From the NCBI RefSeq assembly GCF_000337035.1, contig NZ_AOJL01000060.1, positions 367,073 to 412,250 on the forward strand: 45,178 bases of DNA. The letters run 5' to 3'. Source of the DNA: Halorubrum coriense DSM 10284. GTDB taxonomy: Archaea > Halobacteriota > Halobacteria > Halobacteriales > Haloferacaceae. Within the stretch, counting starts at the first letter, position 1, and each line of letters starts with the position of its first letter. Both the position numbers and the translations under genes were made by a program. Shown in pieces: positions 1-8,849 of the stretch. Below the pieces are notes generated by a model. It was not told the DNA's origin and did not search any database. It was given only the letters and a program-made list of their open reading frames with translations.

Positions 1-120
1 GACTGAAGCGCGTGGTTCGAGAGAGCTCCGCTCTCTCGTCATCACGAGACGCCGAAGGCGTCTCGAACGACAGCGAGCGTGCGCCCGCCTCCCGGCTGGG
101 GCTTTGGAGGTAGTCTCCGT
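1..120. repeat. Palindromic intergenic repeat, copy A (left end possibly cut by the window)
   Basis: Two adjacent hairpins are visible. The first has 9-bp arms at 18-26 and 30-38 around a TCC loop. The second has 9-bp arms at 45-53 and 57-65 around a GAA loop. Between them lies TCATCA. After the second hairpin comes GAACGACAGCGAG and a GC-rich tail ending near 120. The same layout, with different arm sequences, occurs at 28606-28720. Similarity to that copy is already present at base 1, so this copy probably extends to the left of the window. No protein with haloarchaeal composition is encoded here. Bases 120-245 show no further recognisable feature. Confidence 0.8.
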
Positions 121-249
121 CGATCCTCGGTTACTTGCTTCGGCTCGGTGAGATCCTGTTAGTTGGACGCGTTCTCGCCTGAGACAGCTAATCACCGACT
201 GGTAGAGACGGGACAGTTCGGGGACCGACACGCACCCTCCGCGAGTGGG

Positions 250-257
250 TTTTTATT
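250..257 (+). promoter_or_regulatory. TATA-like box of the lipoprotein gene
   Basis: The A/T run TTTTTATT lies 23-30 bases before the ATG at 280. That spacing is typical of haloarchaeal leaderless promoters. It supports the downstream ATG over an upstream in-frame start at 163. Confidence 0.55.
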
Positions 258-279
258 CACTCGAAAACGGACAGAGACG

Positions 280-687
280 ATGCCCTCCACTCGCCGCGGG
301 TTCGCGTGCGTTGCCGCCGCCCTCGCCGTCGGGATGGGCGGTTGTAGCGGTCGGCTGGATACCGAACGACTACGGACGGTACACCTCGATCTGTCGAATC
401 AGACGGAGACGTCTCTCACGTTTCACTTCGTGTTGGAGTCGGAGGGAGGCCTCGGTCGATGGCGGAAGTTCGCCCTCGACGCCGGCGATCGCCGTCAGGT
501 CAGCTTCCAGCCGGAGAGCGACAGAAGGTGGTCCGGGTACCACGCCGTAGCGGGCGACAGACAGGTGTCCGGATCGCTTCTCGGTCAGGGTGACGAGCGG
601 TCGTGTCTTCAGCACGACTACGAGATATGCGACGACGAGGTCGCGGCGATGCTGTCGACGGAGCAGCCGTTGTGCCAAGACGAATAG
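280..687 (+). CDS. Predicted secreted lipoprotein, Tat-type signal
   Basis: A 135-residue protein of unknown function. The N-terminus has a twin-arginine sequence (STRRGF, near residues 3-8), a short hydrophobic stretch and a lipobox ending in GGCSG. This fits Tat export followed by lipid anchoring of the cysteine, as is common for haloarchaeal lipoproteins. The rest is a small beta-rich-looking domain with two more cysteine-containing stretches near the C-terminus (RSCLQHDYEICDDE and PLCQDE). The three C-terminal cysteines could bind metal or form a disulfide. The ATG at 280 was chosen over 163 because it puts the signal peptide at the N-terminus and lies correctly behind a TATA-like box. 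No family is recognised. Confidence 0.75.
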   Translation: MPSTRRGFACVAAALAVGMGGCSGRLDTERLRTVHLDLSNQTETSLTFHFVLESEGGLGRWRKFALDAGDRRQVSFQPESDRRWSGYHAVAGDRQVSGSLLGQGDERSCLQHDYEICDDEVAAMLSTEQPLCQDE

Positions 688-755
688 GAACCCCGGTACC
701 GAGCCGTCAGAGGCGGGGGACAGCAATCGCCTCGGAGTTCGAACCGAGTCACGAA

Positions 756-763
756 TTTATAAA
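756..763 (+). promoter_or_regulatory. TATA box of thpR
   Basis: TTTATAAA lies 27-34 bases before the ATG at 790. This is the standard position for a leaderless haloarchaeal transcript. Confidence 0.65.
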
Positions 764-789
764 CGAACGCGATCGATCCGTATCCGACC

Positions 790-1374
790 ATGCGAGCGTT
801 CTTCGCCGTCGACCTCCCGGACTCGCTCGCGCCGGCTGTCGCGGACGCGCAGGCCCCCTTCGCGGACGCGCCCGGCGTCAACCCGGTCGATCCCGAACAG
901 GCGCACGTGACGCTGAAGTTCCTCGTCGATATCGGCGAAGGGGACGAGGACGACCCCGGAGACGCCCCCACCGTCGACGACGCCATCGCCGCCGGCGAGC
1001 GCGCCGTCGACCGCGCCGCCGTCGGCCCGTTTACCTGTACCGTCGCCGGCCGCGGCGTCTTCCCGGACCGCGAGTACGTCTCGGTCGTCTGGGCCGGCGT
1101 CGACCGCGGCGGCGACGACCTCGCGGCGCTCCGCGAGGCGCTCGAAGCGGAGACGACCGCGCTCGGCGTCGATCCAGCCGACCACGCCTTCACGCCGCAC
1201 GTGACGCTGGCGCGGGTGGAGAACGCGACCGGGGCCGACGCGGTCCGAGACGCGCTCGACGGCGAGGGGCCCGAAGTCGGGTCGTTCTCAGTCGACGAGA
1301 TTCGGCTCGTCGAGTCGACGCTCACCGCGTCCGGGCCGGAGTACGACGTAGTTCGGGAGTTCGGACTGAAGTAA
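790..1374 (+). CDS. thpR: RNA 2',3'-cyclic phosphodiesterase (LigT/ThpR family)
   Basis: A 194-residue member of the 2H phosphoesterase superfamily. The two signature motifs are HVTL at residues 39-42 and HVTL at 137-140, giving the two catalytic His and two Thr of the bilobal fold. The length matches the family (about 180-190 residues). Family members open 2',3'-cyclic phosphate ends of RNA to a 2'-phosphate and some ligate RNA 2'-5' in vitro; in archaea the cellular substrate is not settled. An acidic insertion (about residues 50-62) is typical of halophilic versions. The gene has its own leaderless promoter and is followed by a short gap before the HEAT-repeat gene. Confidence 0.93.
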   Translation: MRAFFAVDLPDSLAPAVADAQAPFADAPGVNPVDPEQAHVTLKFLVDIGEGDEDDPGDAPTVDDAIAAGERAVDRAAVGPFTCTVAGRGVFPDREYVSVVWAGVDRGGDDLAALREALEAETTALGVDPADHAFTPHVTLARVENATGADAVRDALDGEGPEVGSFSVDEIRLVESTLTASGPEYDVVREFGLK

Positions 1375-1463
1375 TGCGACGCCGGCCGTGCGTCGTGTCC
1401 GTTTCTCACTAGTGATATCCGAAGGCGTACGTTTAACCTACCGGATCGGTGAGAAGTGTACAG

Positions 1464-2864
1464 ATGGGCGACAGGTCGCGACCGGGCAGAGCCGAGGGAT
1501 CGGCGGAGAGCGGCAGCGCCGGGCGCGACGGGCGGCCGGCCGACGGCGATCCCCCGGCGTTGGCGCGGCTCGACCGGCGGTTCGAGGCGTCGACGCGGCG
1601 CGAGGCGGCCGAGGCGCTCGGCAACCCGTCCAGTTCGATGAGCGCCGCCGCGGGCAGGATCGTGGAGGGGCTGTTCGAGGCGGCGCTCGGCGACCCCGAT
1701 GAGGCCGTCCGGGCGGCGGCGATCGAGTCGCTGTACTTCCACGGCGACGACCACGTCGACCGACTGGCGCGGCGGATCGCCGAGCGGCGGGGCGGCGACG
1801 ACGCCGGGGACGGGGCCAGGGAGGCGGGCCGCGGCGCCGCGGAGACGTTCTCGCGGTGGCTGGAGCACGACCGGGCCGCGTATCGGATGCTGGGGGCGAC
1901 CGGGCTGTCGGCCGTCGGCGACGAGGACGCCGCGCCTCGGCTCCGCGAGGCGTTCGACGACGGCGACGCGCGGGTCCGCGCTCGGGCCGTCAGGGGGTAC
2001 GCGCGGGTCGGCGGGGAGGCGGTCGAGGCGGTCCGGCCCCTCGTGAACGCGCGGAACGACCTCGTGCGCGGCGCGGCGGTCGACGCGCTCGTCGCGATGG
2101 ACAGCGACGACGCGGTCGAACTGCTCGCGCGCGCGGCGCGGCGCGGCAACGAGCGACTCAGGCTCACCGTCGTGCGTCGGCTCGGGGCGCTCGACCGACG
2201 GGACGCGACGGGCGTGTTGCTCGGCTCGCTGCGGGACCCCTCGGAGTCGGTTCGCCGAGCGGCCGCGCGGTCCGTCGCCGGAGTGATCGCCGGGGCGGAC
2301 GCCGTCCCGGCGGGCGACGTCCGCGACCGGCTCCTCGCCGAGCGACCCTTCGAGGCCGACGGGCTGCTCGCGGTTTTCCGGGCGGTCGCCGCGGAGCGAG
2401 CCGAGGGGGACCGGACGGGAGCGTCCGCCGGCGCGGCGGCGGGCTCGCGAGGACGCGTCGACGCCGAGACCGAGCGGTACGCGGCGTGGCTGTACTGCGA
2501 ACTCCTCGAAGCCGCGGACCCGACCGCGGCCGACCGGTCGACCGCGGTCGAGTGGCTGATCGACGCGCTCGACCACCGTGACCGACTGGTGGCGGACCTC
2601 GCCGCGGCGTACCTGCCGCGGATCGCCTCGGCGGACGCGGCGGCGGATCGAGGCGACGGGGGCGAGCCCCCGCTCGGCGTCGACGTCGAGCGGAACCTCC
2701 GCGCGCTCGCGAGCGACGAGACCGCCTCGGAGGCCGCGCGGGAGCGCGCCAGAGCGGTGTTGCGCCGGTTCAAACGGGCGGTCGTCGAGGCGGCCGCGGA
2801 CCGGGACGTGGAGTACGTCTACGTCCGCTGGCCGGCGGACTACACGGAGAGCTACAACGAGTGA
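1464..2864 (+). CDS. HEAT-repeat protein
   Basis: A 466-residue soluble protein built mostly from alpha-helical HEAT or PBS-lyase-type repeats. Recurring units of about 30 residues have the pattern D-P-x-E-x-V-R-x-A-A (for example DPDEAVRAAAIESL, DGDARVRARAVRGY, DPSESVRRAAARSV). Such repeats act as protein-protein scaffolds. Nothing shows what this one binds. The start is placed at ATG 1464; an in-frame GTG at 1449 would add five residues. The C-terminus (EYVYVRWPADYTESYNE) is not repeat-like and may be a conserved tail. No operon partner is evident: the next gene points the other way. Confidence 0.8.
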   Translation: MGDRSRPGRAEGSAESGSAGRDGRPADGDPPALARLDRRFEASTRREAAEALGNPSSSMSAAAGRIVEGLFEAALGDPDEAVRAAAIESLYFHGDDHVDRLARRIAERRGGDDAGDGAREAGRGAAETFSRWLEHDRAAYRMLGATGLSAVGDEDAAPRLREAFDDGDARVRARAVRGYARVGGEAVEAVRPLVNARNDLVRGAAVDALVAMDSDDAVELLARAARRGNERLRLTVVRRLGALDRRDATGVLLGSLRDPSESVRRAAARSVAGVIAGADAVPAGDVRDRLLAERPFEADGLLAVFRAVAAERAEGDRTGASAGAAAGSRGRVDAETERYAAWLYCELLEAADPTAADRSTAVEWLIDALDHRDRLVADLAAAYLPRIASADAAADRGDGGEPPLGVDVERNLRALASDETASEAARERARAVLRRFKRAVVEAAADRDVEYVYVRWPADYTESYNE

Positions 2865-2919
2865 GACGCGGCTACGACGAGTGACTGGGCGCGACGGAAC
2901 CGAGGGGGCGTGCCCGCGG

Positions 2920-3750
2920 TCACGGCCGGCGAACGAATCGCCCGTCGTCGACCGCGACCGTCAGATCGATCGTGTCGTCGAGGAGGTTCAGCACGGTGGC
3001 GACGTTGCGGTCCGCGTCGGCGTCGACGTACAGCTGTAAGACGCCCCCGGCGTCGTCGAGGCGCGCGGCGAGCATGCGGACGAACGCCACCGCCCGTTCG
3101 ACGTCGAAAGAGGCGACGATCTGGTGGAAGACGCTCACCTCCAGCGAGACGCGCTCGCCGGGCTCGCGGTTGTCGTCGAGGATCCGCGAGACGGTCTCGC
3201 CGACCTCGGCCGGGGAGAGCCGCGGGTCGAGCTCGACCATCTCGACGTTGCGGCCCTCGAAGTCGACGTCGGCCGTCGCCTCGAAGTCGTACTCGCCGGT
3301 GCTGACGATCACCGCCCGTCGGGGCCACGCGTCGAGGGCCTCGTCGAGCGCGCGCACCAGTCGCTCCGGCGTGGGAGTCACGGCCACCACGAGCCCCGCG
3401 GCGTCGTGGAAGTGCGTCCGGAGCGCGTCGGCCTCGTCGCCGGCCGCCGACGCGTCGACGCGGACCACCCCGTCCCAGTCGACTCGCTCGGCCACGTGCG
3501 CCCCGTCGGCGATCCGGTCGGTCACGTGTCCGTGGAGGTGACGCTTGAACTCGGCGACGACACCGTCGCCGTCGTAGGCGGTCTTGGCCGCGGCGCAGTA
3601 CGGGCAGTCCCAGCTCACGCGGAAGTCGGACGTCGAGAGCGCGTCGGAGTGGTGCGCGAGCAGGTGCGAGCCGGTCACGTCGGCCATCTCCGAGCGGTCC
3701 CGCGTCCACGCGACGAACCCGCACCGGTCACACGTCCAGCGGCTCACCAT
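2920..3750 (-). CDS. Haloarchaeal zinc-ribbon protein with a RecA/KaiC-like C-terminal region (DUF7504-like)
   Basis: A 276-residue protein. The N-terminal 70 residues contain two CxxC pairs (CDRC at the start, CPYC further on) with histidines between and after them, which suggests zinc binding. From about residue 85 the sequence resembles the degenerate P-loop or KaiC-like proteins common in Halobacteria, sometimes called HTR-like. A predicted strand, AGLVVAVTPTPERLV, is followed by helices and the strand RRAVIVSTGEYDF. No Walker A motif is present, so ATPase activity is unlikely. The DUF7504 assignment is from memory of the sequence style and is only moderately sure. It is transcribed alone, opposite to the HEAT gene. 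Confidence 0.6.
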   Translation of the reverse strand: MVSRWTCDRCGFVAWTRDRSEMADVTGSHLLAHHSDALSTSDFRVSWDCPYCAAAKTAYDGDGVVAEFKRHLHGHVTDRIADGAHVAERVDWDGVVRVDASAAGDEADALRTHFHDAAGLVVAVTPTPERLVRALDEALDAWPRRAVIVSTGEYDFEATADVDFEGRNVEMVELDPRLSPAEVGETVSRILDDNREPGERVSLEVSVFHQIVASFDVERAVAFVRMLAARLDDAGGVLQLYVDADADRNVATVLNLLDDTIDLTVAVDDGRFVRRP

Positions 3751-3843
3751 TATCGAGAACGTTTCCCAAGATCCGTCGGAGGTACATGTATGTTGTGTTA
3801 TGTGTAGTCCGCCGCCGCGCGCGCGTCGACGCGCCGGCGCGGA

Positions 3844-5145
3844 TCACGCCGCGTCGACCCCCTCGCGGTCGGTCGTCTCGGCCGCGGCGAACCCGTCCTC
3901 GTCGGCGTGTTCGACCCGCACGCGGGTGACCCGGGTCGCGGTCGCGCCGGTGACGGCGAGCGTGACGGCGCCGACCGCGACGCGGTCGCCCTCCCTCGGG
4001 AGTCGGCCGAGCTGACGGGTGACGAGCCCCGCGACCGTCTCGGCGCCCGCGTCCGCGGGCAGCGAGAGCCCGAGCGTCTCGTTGAGGTGGGCGACCGTCG
4101 TCCACCCCCGGACGACGGCGGCGTCGGACGCGACGACGTCGACCGCGTCCGTCTCCCACCGCCCGACCAGCTCGCCGACGACCTCCTCGAAGAGGTCCTC
4201 CAAGGTCGCGATGCCGACGACCGCGCCGTGTTCGTCGACGACGACGACCAGCCGCGCCTCGGTCGCGCGCATCTCCGCGAACAGCTCGTCGAGCGGCTTC
4301 GTCTCGGGGACGAACGCCGGCTCGCTGAGCGCGCTCGCGAGGTCCGCACCCGACTCGTCCGCGCGGATCGCGTCGCGGACGTCGAGGATGCCGACCACGT
4401 CGTCGCGGTTCTCACCGTAGACGGGCATCCGAGTGACGCCCTCGCTCGCGGCGCGCGAGAGCGCGTCCGCCGGCGTCGCCGTGCTCGGGAGCGCGACCAC
4501 GTCGGTCCGGGGGACCATCACCGCGGCGACGGTGGTGGTCTCCAGATCGAGGACGCCGCGGATCATCGCGCCCTCGTCCGGGTCGAGCGCGCCCGCCGCC
4601 TCGCCGGAGCGCACGAGCGTCGCGATCTCCTCGCGCGTGAGGTACGACTCGATGTCCGACTCGCCGCCGGTGAATCGGTTGACGACGCCCGAGAGCGCCT
4701 CGAACACGTACAGGACGGGCCGGAGGACGCGCTGGATCGCGACGACGGGCCGGGAGACGCGGAGCGCGTGCGCCTCGGCGTTGGCGACCGCGTACGACTT
4801 CGGCGCGATCTCGCCGAACACGATGACGAACACCGAGGTGACGAGCGTCGACCCCGTGGCCGCCTGCCCGCCGGAGAAGCCGAACCGGACGAACACCGCG
4901 GTCGCGACCGACGCGGCGGCGATGTTGGCGACGTTGTTGCTCACCAGCGCCGTGACGAGGAAGCGGTGCGAGTCGTCGCGCAGCGCGGACAGCGCCCGAG
5001 CGCCCGGGGCGTCGGTCGCGACGAGCGAATCGATCCGGTGGGCCGGCACGGAGAACACCGCGAGCTCCGAACTGGAGAAGAAGGCGCTCACCCCGGTCAA
5101 CGCGACGATTGCGCCGACGCCGACGAACGCGATCGTGAAGTCCAT
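3844..5145 (-). CDS. CNNM/CorC-family membrane protein with CBS domains (hemolysin-like)
   Basis: A 433-residue protein with the full CNNM-CBS-CorC layout. Residues 1 to about 190 form the DUF21/CNNM transmembrane domain, including the signature FFSSSELAVFS and a later FGEIAPKSYA. Two CBS motifs follow (MVPRTDVVALP... and ...MRATEARLVVVVDEHG). The last 90 residues are a CorC/HlyC transporter-associated domain (VVRGWTTVAHLNETLGL). Family members are linked to Mg2+ or Co2+ efflux and resistance; older 'hemolysin' names are misleading. The ATG at 5145 puts the first hydrophobic helix at the N-terminus. An upstream in-frame extension to 5394 would run into the serA region and lacks coding character. 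Confidence 0.88.
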   Translation of the reverse strand: MDFTIAFVGVGAIVALTGVSAFFSSSELAVFSVPAHRIDSLVATDAPGARALSALRDDSHRFLVTALVSNNVANIAAASVATAVFVRFGFSGGQAATGSTLVTSVFVIVFGEIAPKSYAVANAEAHALRVSRPVVAIQRVLRPVLYVFEALSGVVNRFTGGESDIESYLTREEIATLVRSGEAAGALDPDEGAMIRGVLDLETTTVAAVMVPRTDVVALPSTATPADALSRAASEGVTRMPVYGENRDDVVGILDVRDAIRADESGADLASALSEPAFVPETKPLDELFAEMRATEARLVVVVDEHGAVVGIATLEDLFEEVVGELVGRWETDAVDVVASDAAVVRGWTTVAHLNETLGLSLPADAGAETVAGLVTRQLGRLPREGDRVAVGAVTLAVTGATATRVTRVRVEHADEDGFAAAETTDREGVDAA

Positions 5146-5207
5146 GCGCGGAACGTACGGCCCCATATAAAAGGGAGTACCGACGGCAAGGATACCCACG
5201 AACGCGC

Positions 5208-5234
5208 ATTCTCCAGTCGAAACGAGGGGGATCG
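5208..5234 (+). promoter_or_regulatory. ORB-like sequence, intergenic
   Basis: TCTCCAGTCGAAACGAGGGG matches the origin recognition box pattern TYCCASYYGAAACRRRGGGG seen at the Orc1-linked origin in this window (38781-39044). It lies between the divergent CNNM/CorC gene and serA, 63 bases or more from either start codon. No AT-rich unwinding region and no initiator gene are nearby. It may bind Orc1 without being an origin, or may affect transcription. Confidence 0.6.
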
Positions 5235-5317
5235 ATATCCACGAGCGCGGATCCGATCGGGTGGCAAAACGGCGCGGTGAGGAAAGCGTTAACCCCGCGC
5301 CGCGGGTGCCTTTCCAC

Positions 5318-6922
5318 ATGAAGGTACTCGTGACCGACCCCATCGCGGACGCGGGGTTGGACCGACTCCGAGACGCCGGCCACGACGTCGTCATCGACTA
5401 CGAGGCCGAGGGGGAGGCGCTGCTCGACGCGGTCTCCGACGCCAACGCGCTGATCGTTCGGTCGGGGACCGACGTGAACGAGGCCGTCTTCGACGCCGCC
5501 GCCGACCTCGTCATCGTCGGCCGCGCGGGCATCGGCGTCGACAACATCGACATCGAGGCCGCGACCGACCACGGCGTCATCGTCGCGAACGCGCCCGAGG
5601 GGAACGTCCGCGCCGCCGCCGAGCACACCGTCGCGATGACGTTCGCCGTCGCGCGCTCGATCCCGCAGGCGCACGGCCGCCTGATCGGCGGGGAGTGGGC
5701 CAAAGGCGAGTTCCTCGGCACCGAAGTGAACAACAAGACGCTCACCATCGTCGGCCTCGGCCGCGTCGGGCAGGAGGTCGCCAAGCGGCTCGACTCGCTC
5801 GGGATGGACCTCGTCGTCTACGACCCGTACATCTCCGAGGAGCGCGCGGACCGGATGGGCGCGGAGCTCGTCGAGGACCTCCACGACGCGCTCGCGGCGG
5901 GCGACTTCGCGACGATCCACACCCCCCTCCTCCCCGAGACGGAGGGGATGATCGGCGAGGACGAACTGGCCCAGCTCGAGGGCGGCTACCTCGTCAACTG
6001 CGCCCGCGGCGGCATCGTCGACGAGGACGCGCTCGCCGAGGCGGTCGAGGACGGCGTCCTCGCGGGCGCGGCGCTCGACTCCTTCGCCGAGGAGCCGCTT
6101 CCGAAGGACTCGCCGCTGCTCGACGTCGAGGAGATCGTCTTGACCCCGCACCTCGGCGCGTCGACGGAGGCCGCCCAAGAGAACGTCGCGGTCGACACCG
6201 CCGAGGCCGTCCTCGCGGCGTTCGAGGACGAGCCGGTCCTGACCGCGCTCAACGCGCCCTCGGTCGACGAGAGCGCCTTCCCGCGGATCGAGCCGTACAT
6301 CGACGTGGCGGAGACCGCCGGCAAGGTGGCCGCGCAGCTGCTCGACGGCCGGATCACCGAGGTCGAGGCGACCTACGAGGGCGACATCGCCGCGGAGGAC
6401 GTCGACCTCGTCACCGCGAGCGCGCTGAAGGGCGTCTTCGAGCCGCTGGAGTGGCAGGTGAACGCGGTGAACGCGCCGCGGCTCGCCGAGGAGCGCGGCA
6501 TCGAGGTGACCGAGTCGAAGACCCGGCAGACCGACGACTTCCAGAGCCTCGTCCGCGTCACCGTCCGCAACGGCGACGGCGAGATCTCGGTCGAGGGGAC
6601 GCTGTTCGCCGGCGAGGACGCCCGCATCGTCCGGATCGACGGGTTCCGCGTCGACGCAGTCCCGTACGGCCACATGCTCGTCGCGCGCAACACCGACGAG
6701 CCGGGCGTCATCGGGCTCATCGGGACCGTCCTCGGCGACCACGACGTGAACATCGCCGGGATGTTCAACGGCCGCGAGACGCAGGGCGGGGAGGCCCTCA
6801 CCGTCTACAACCTCGACTCGGCCGTCCCCGACGCCGCAATCGAGGAGCTGCTCGCGGACGACCGCGTCGTCGAGATCACCGAGATCACCCTGGACGGCGC
6901 CGACGGGCGCGCCGACGAGTAA
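5318..6922 (+). CDS. serA: D-3-phosphoglycerate dehydrogenase
   Basis: A 534-residue long-form PGDH that oxidises 3-phosphoglycerate to 3-phosphohydroxypyruvate, the first step of serine synthesis. The Rossmann motif GLGRVG is at residues 146-151. The substrate/active-site stretches NCARGGIVDEDAL and LTPHLGASTEAAQ carry the conserved Arg and His of the D-2-hydroxyacid dehydrogenases. The allosteric substrate-binding (ASB) domain and a C-terminal ACT domain (from about residue 455, HMLVARNTDEPGVIGLIGTV) complete the long form, so serine feedback is plausible. The ATG at 5318 gives the canonical start MKVLVTDPIA and lies about 25-30 bases behind a TATA-like GTTAA at 5287-5291. Confidence 0.96.
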   Translation: MKVLVTDPIADAGLDRLRDAGHDVVIDYEAEGEALLDAVSDANALIVRSGTDVNEAVFDAAADLVIVGRAGIGVDNIDIEAATDHGVIVANAPEGNVRAAAEHTVAMTFAVARSIPQAHGRLIGGEWAKGEFLGTEVNNKTLTIVGLGRVGQEVAKRLDSLGMDLVVYDPYISEERADRMGAELVEDLHDALAAGDFATIHTPLLPETEGMIGEDELAQLEGGYLVNCARGGIVDEDALAEAVEDGVLAGAALDSFAEEPLPKDSPLLDVEEIVLTPHLGASTEAAQENVAVDTAEAVLAAFEDEPVLTALNAPSVDESAFPRIEPYIDVAETAGKVAAQLLDGRITEVEATYEGDIAAEDVDLVTASALKGVFEPLEWQVNAVNAPRLAEERGIEVTESKTRQTDDFQSLVRVTVRNGDGEISVEGTLFAGEDARIVRIDGFRVDAVPYGHMLVARNTDEPGVIGLIGTVLGDHDVNIAGMFNGRETQGGEALTVYNLDSAVPDAAIEELLADDRVVEITEITLDGADGRADE

Positions 6923-6962
6923 CGCGGGGACGAACCGGTGGGGCGGACCGTCGCCGAGCGGG

Positions 6963-8713
6963 CTACGACTCCGGCGCGGGCGGTTCCGAGACCGTGACGA
7001 GCGCGTCGGCGTCGGCGATCACGGGCGACGCGACGGCCTCGGCCGGCCGATCGCCGAAGGCGACGACGAACGCCGCGCCGTCGCCGACCGCCGTGGCCGA
7101 AGCACGGGCTTCTCCTTCTGCGGTCCCGCGGCCCGGGCCGACGCCGACGGTCCACCCGTGCGACGCGGCGAGCGTCGCGACGGACGCGAGACCGATCCCG
7201 GTCCCCGCGTCCGCGGTCGTGTAGCCGCGGTCGAACACCCGGTCGCGCTCCGCCGGCGGGACTCCGGGCCCGTCGTCGACGACCGCGAACCCCCCGTCGA
7301 GCGCGACGGCCGCGACGGCCGGGTCGGTCCCGGCGTGGACCGCCGCGTTTCGGAAGAGGTTCTCCAAGACGCTCCGAACCGCGGTCTCGTCCGCGACGAA
7401 CGACTCGTCTCCCGCGACCGTCAGCGTCGCGTCCGGCTGTCGGCGGTCCGCCACGCGTCCTCGGCCGCCGTCGCGAACGAGAACGACTCGGCGTCGGCGT
7501 GGGGGTCCGGGTGGTCGACGGCCGCGAGCGTCTCGTCGACGATCTCGAATATCCGGTCGTGAGCGCTCTCGACCCGCTCGATAGCCGCCTCGTCGCCGGC
7601 GCTCGCGAGCTCCGTGAACCCGTCCGCGACCGTCAGCGGGTTCTTGATGTCGTGTGCCAGCGCGTGCGTCAGCGTCTGGAGCCGGTCGTTCGCCACTTCG
7701 AGGTCCCGGCGGTTCCGCTCCGACTCCGTGACGTCCCGCAGGAGCAGCACCGTCCCCTGCGAGCGGTTGCCGAGCGACGGGAGCGAGACGGCCGAGAGCG
7801 AGACGAAGCGGGGCGCGCCGGCGACGTCGACGCGGAGGGGTTCGTCGGGGGCCTCCCCGCGCCGGTACGCGGCGCGGACCTCCGGGGCGTCCGCGAGCGC
7901 GTCCGCGACCGGGACGCCGACCGCGACGCCCTCGCCGAGCCACGCGCGGGCCGCCGGGTTCGCGTCCGCGATCCGACCGCTCCGGTCGACGACGACGATC
8001 GGGTCGGGGACCGCCTCCAGGGTCACTCGGCGGGCGACCGGCGTCACGCTCAGCGTCCGCCCCCGCCGGACCGCGACCGTGAAGGCGACGCCCGTGAGCA
8101 CGAACAGGAGCTCCGGGCGGAACGCCGGGCCGCCCCCGAGGACGACGAACTGCGCGATCCACGGCGCGCCGGAGCCGACGAGCAGCAGTCCCGCGGACGC
8201 GCGGAACGCGGGCGCCGAGTCGTACACGCCGTACGCGAGCGTCGCGAACGTCGCGACGAGCAGGACCTGCGAGTAGAGCCAGCCGGCCCACCACGCCGGC
8301 CCGAGCTCCCGGACGAGCACCGTCCCCGAGCCGAACGCGACGAGGTCGGTCCCGGTCCGGACCAGCCCGTGGAGGTCGTTCGTCCAGCTCAGCAGGGTCA
8401 ACGCGGCGAGCGGGGCGATCAGCGCGAGCAGTCGCCGCCGCGAGATCCACGCGTCGTAGCCGAGGTACGCCGCGACGAACGCGAAGGCGGCGACCGGGAC
8501 GACGGCGGTCGCGGGGTACTGGACGTTGAGCCAGAACAGCTTCCCGGCCGCCGTCGTCGCGACGGCCTCGCCGAACAGCCCCGCGGACCACCAAGCGATC
8601 GCGCTCAAGAACGCGACCGCGGCGGGGCCGCCCGGCTCGTCGCGGGACTCGAACGCGACGGCGGTCGCACCGACCGCCACGACCGCGGCGAGCGCGGCGA
8701 GCGGTGCGGTCAT
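6963..8713 (-). pseudogene. Sensor histidine kinase broken by a frameshift near 7435
   Basis: The N-terminal half reads from 8713 in one frame: about six or seven hydrophobic helices (histidine kinase N-terminal 7TM type), a PAS domain, and a HisKA dimerisation helix with the phospho-acceptor His near residue 354 (ALAHDIKNPL). That frame stops at 7421-7423 just after EDAWRTADSR. The catalytic ATPase half continues in another frame with PDATLTV, the N-box ENLFRNAAVHAG, the G1 box DDGPGVP and GTGIGLA, ending at 6963. Joining them needs a -1 shift between about 7430 and 7445, consistent with one missing base. Joined, it would be about 583 residues. It may be a true pseudogene, a sequencing error, or (less likely) two polypeptides. 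An upstream TTG at 8728 is an alternative start that would be leaderless behind the TATA-like box at 8752-8760. Confidence 0.8.
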
Positions 8714-8751
8714 CGAGACGTCTATCAACTCGTTTCTTCCTCAACAGTTCA

Positions 8752-8760
8752 CTATTTAAT
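8752..8760 (-). promoter_or_regulatory. TATA-like box of the histidine kinase gene
   Basis: The A/T run TATTTAATA is about 40 bases before the ATG at 8713 and about 27 before a TTG at 8728. The transcript therefore either begins at the TTG or has a leader of about 15 bases. Confidence 0.5.
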
Positions 8761-8849
8761 ACAAACTGTCGGGGCGACAGGTACGGCTATCGGTGACCGC
8801 GTGCGCTGAGGTCGCTGAGAGCGACAACGACGGGACGCACGACCGCCGC

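Noticed and set aside
618-2576. Long minus-strand open frame opposite thpR and the HEAT gene
   Set aside because: Composition is Arg/Pro-rich and has no motif; the plus-strand genes have domain evidence.
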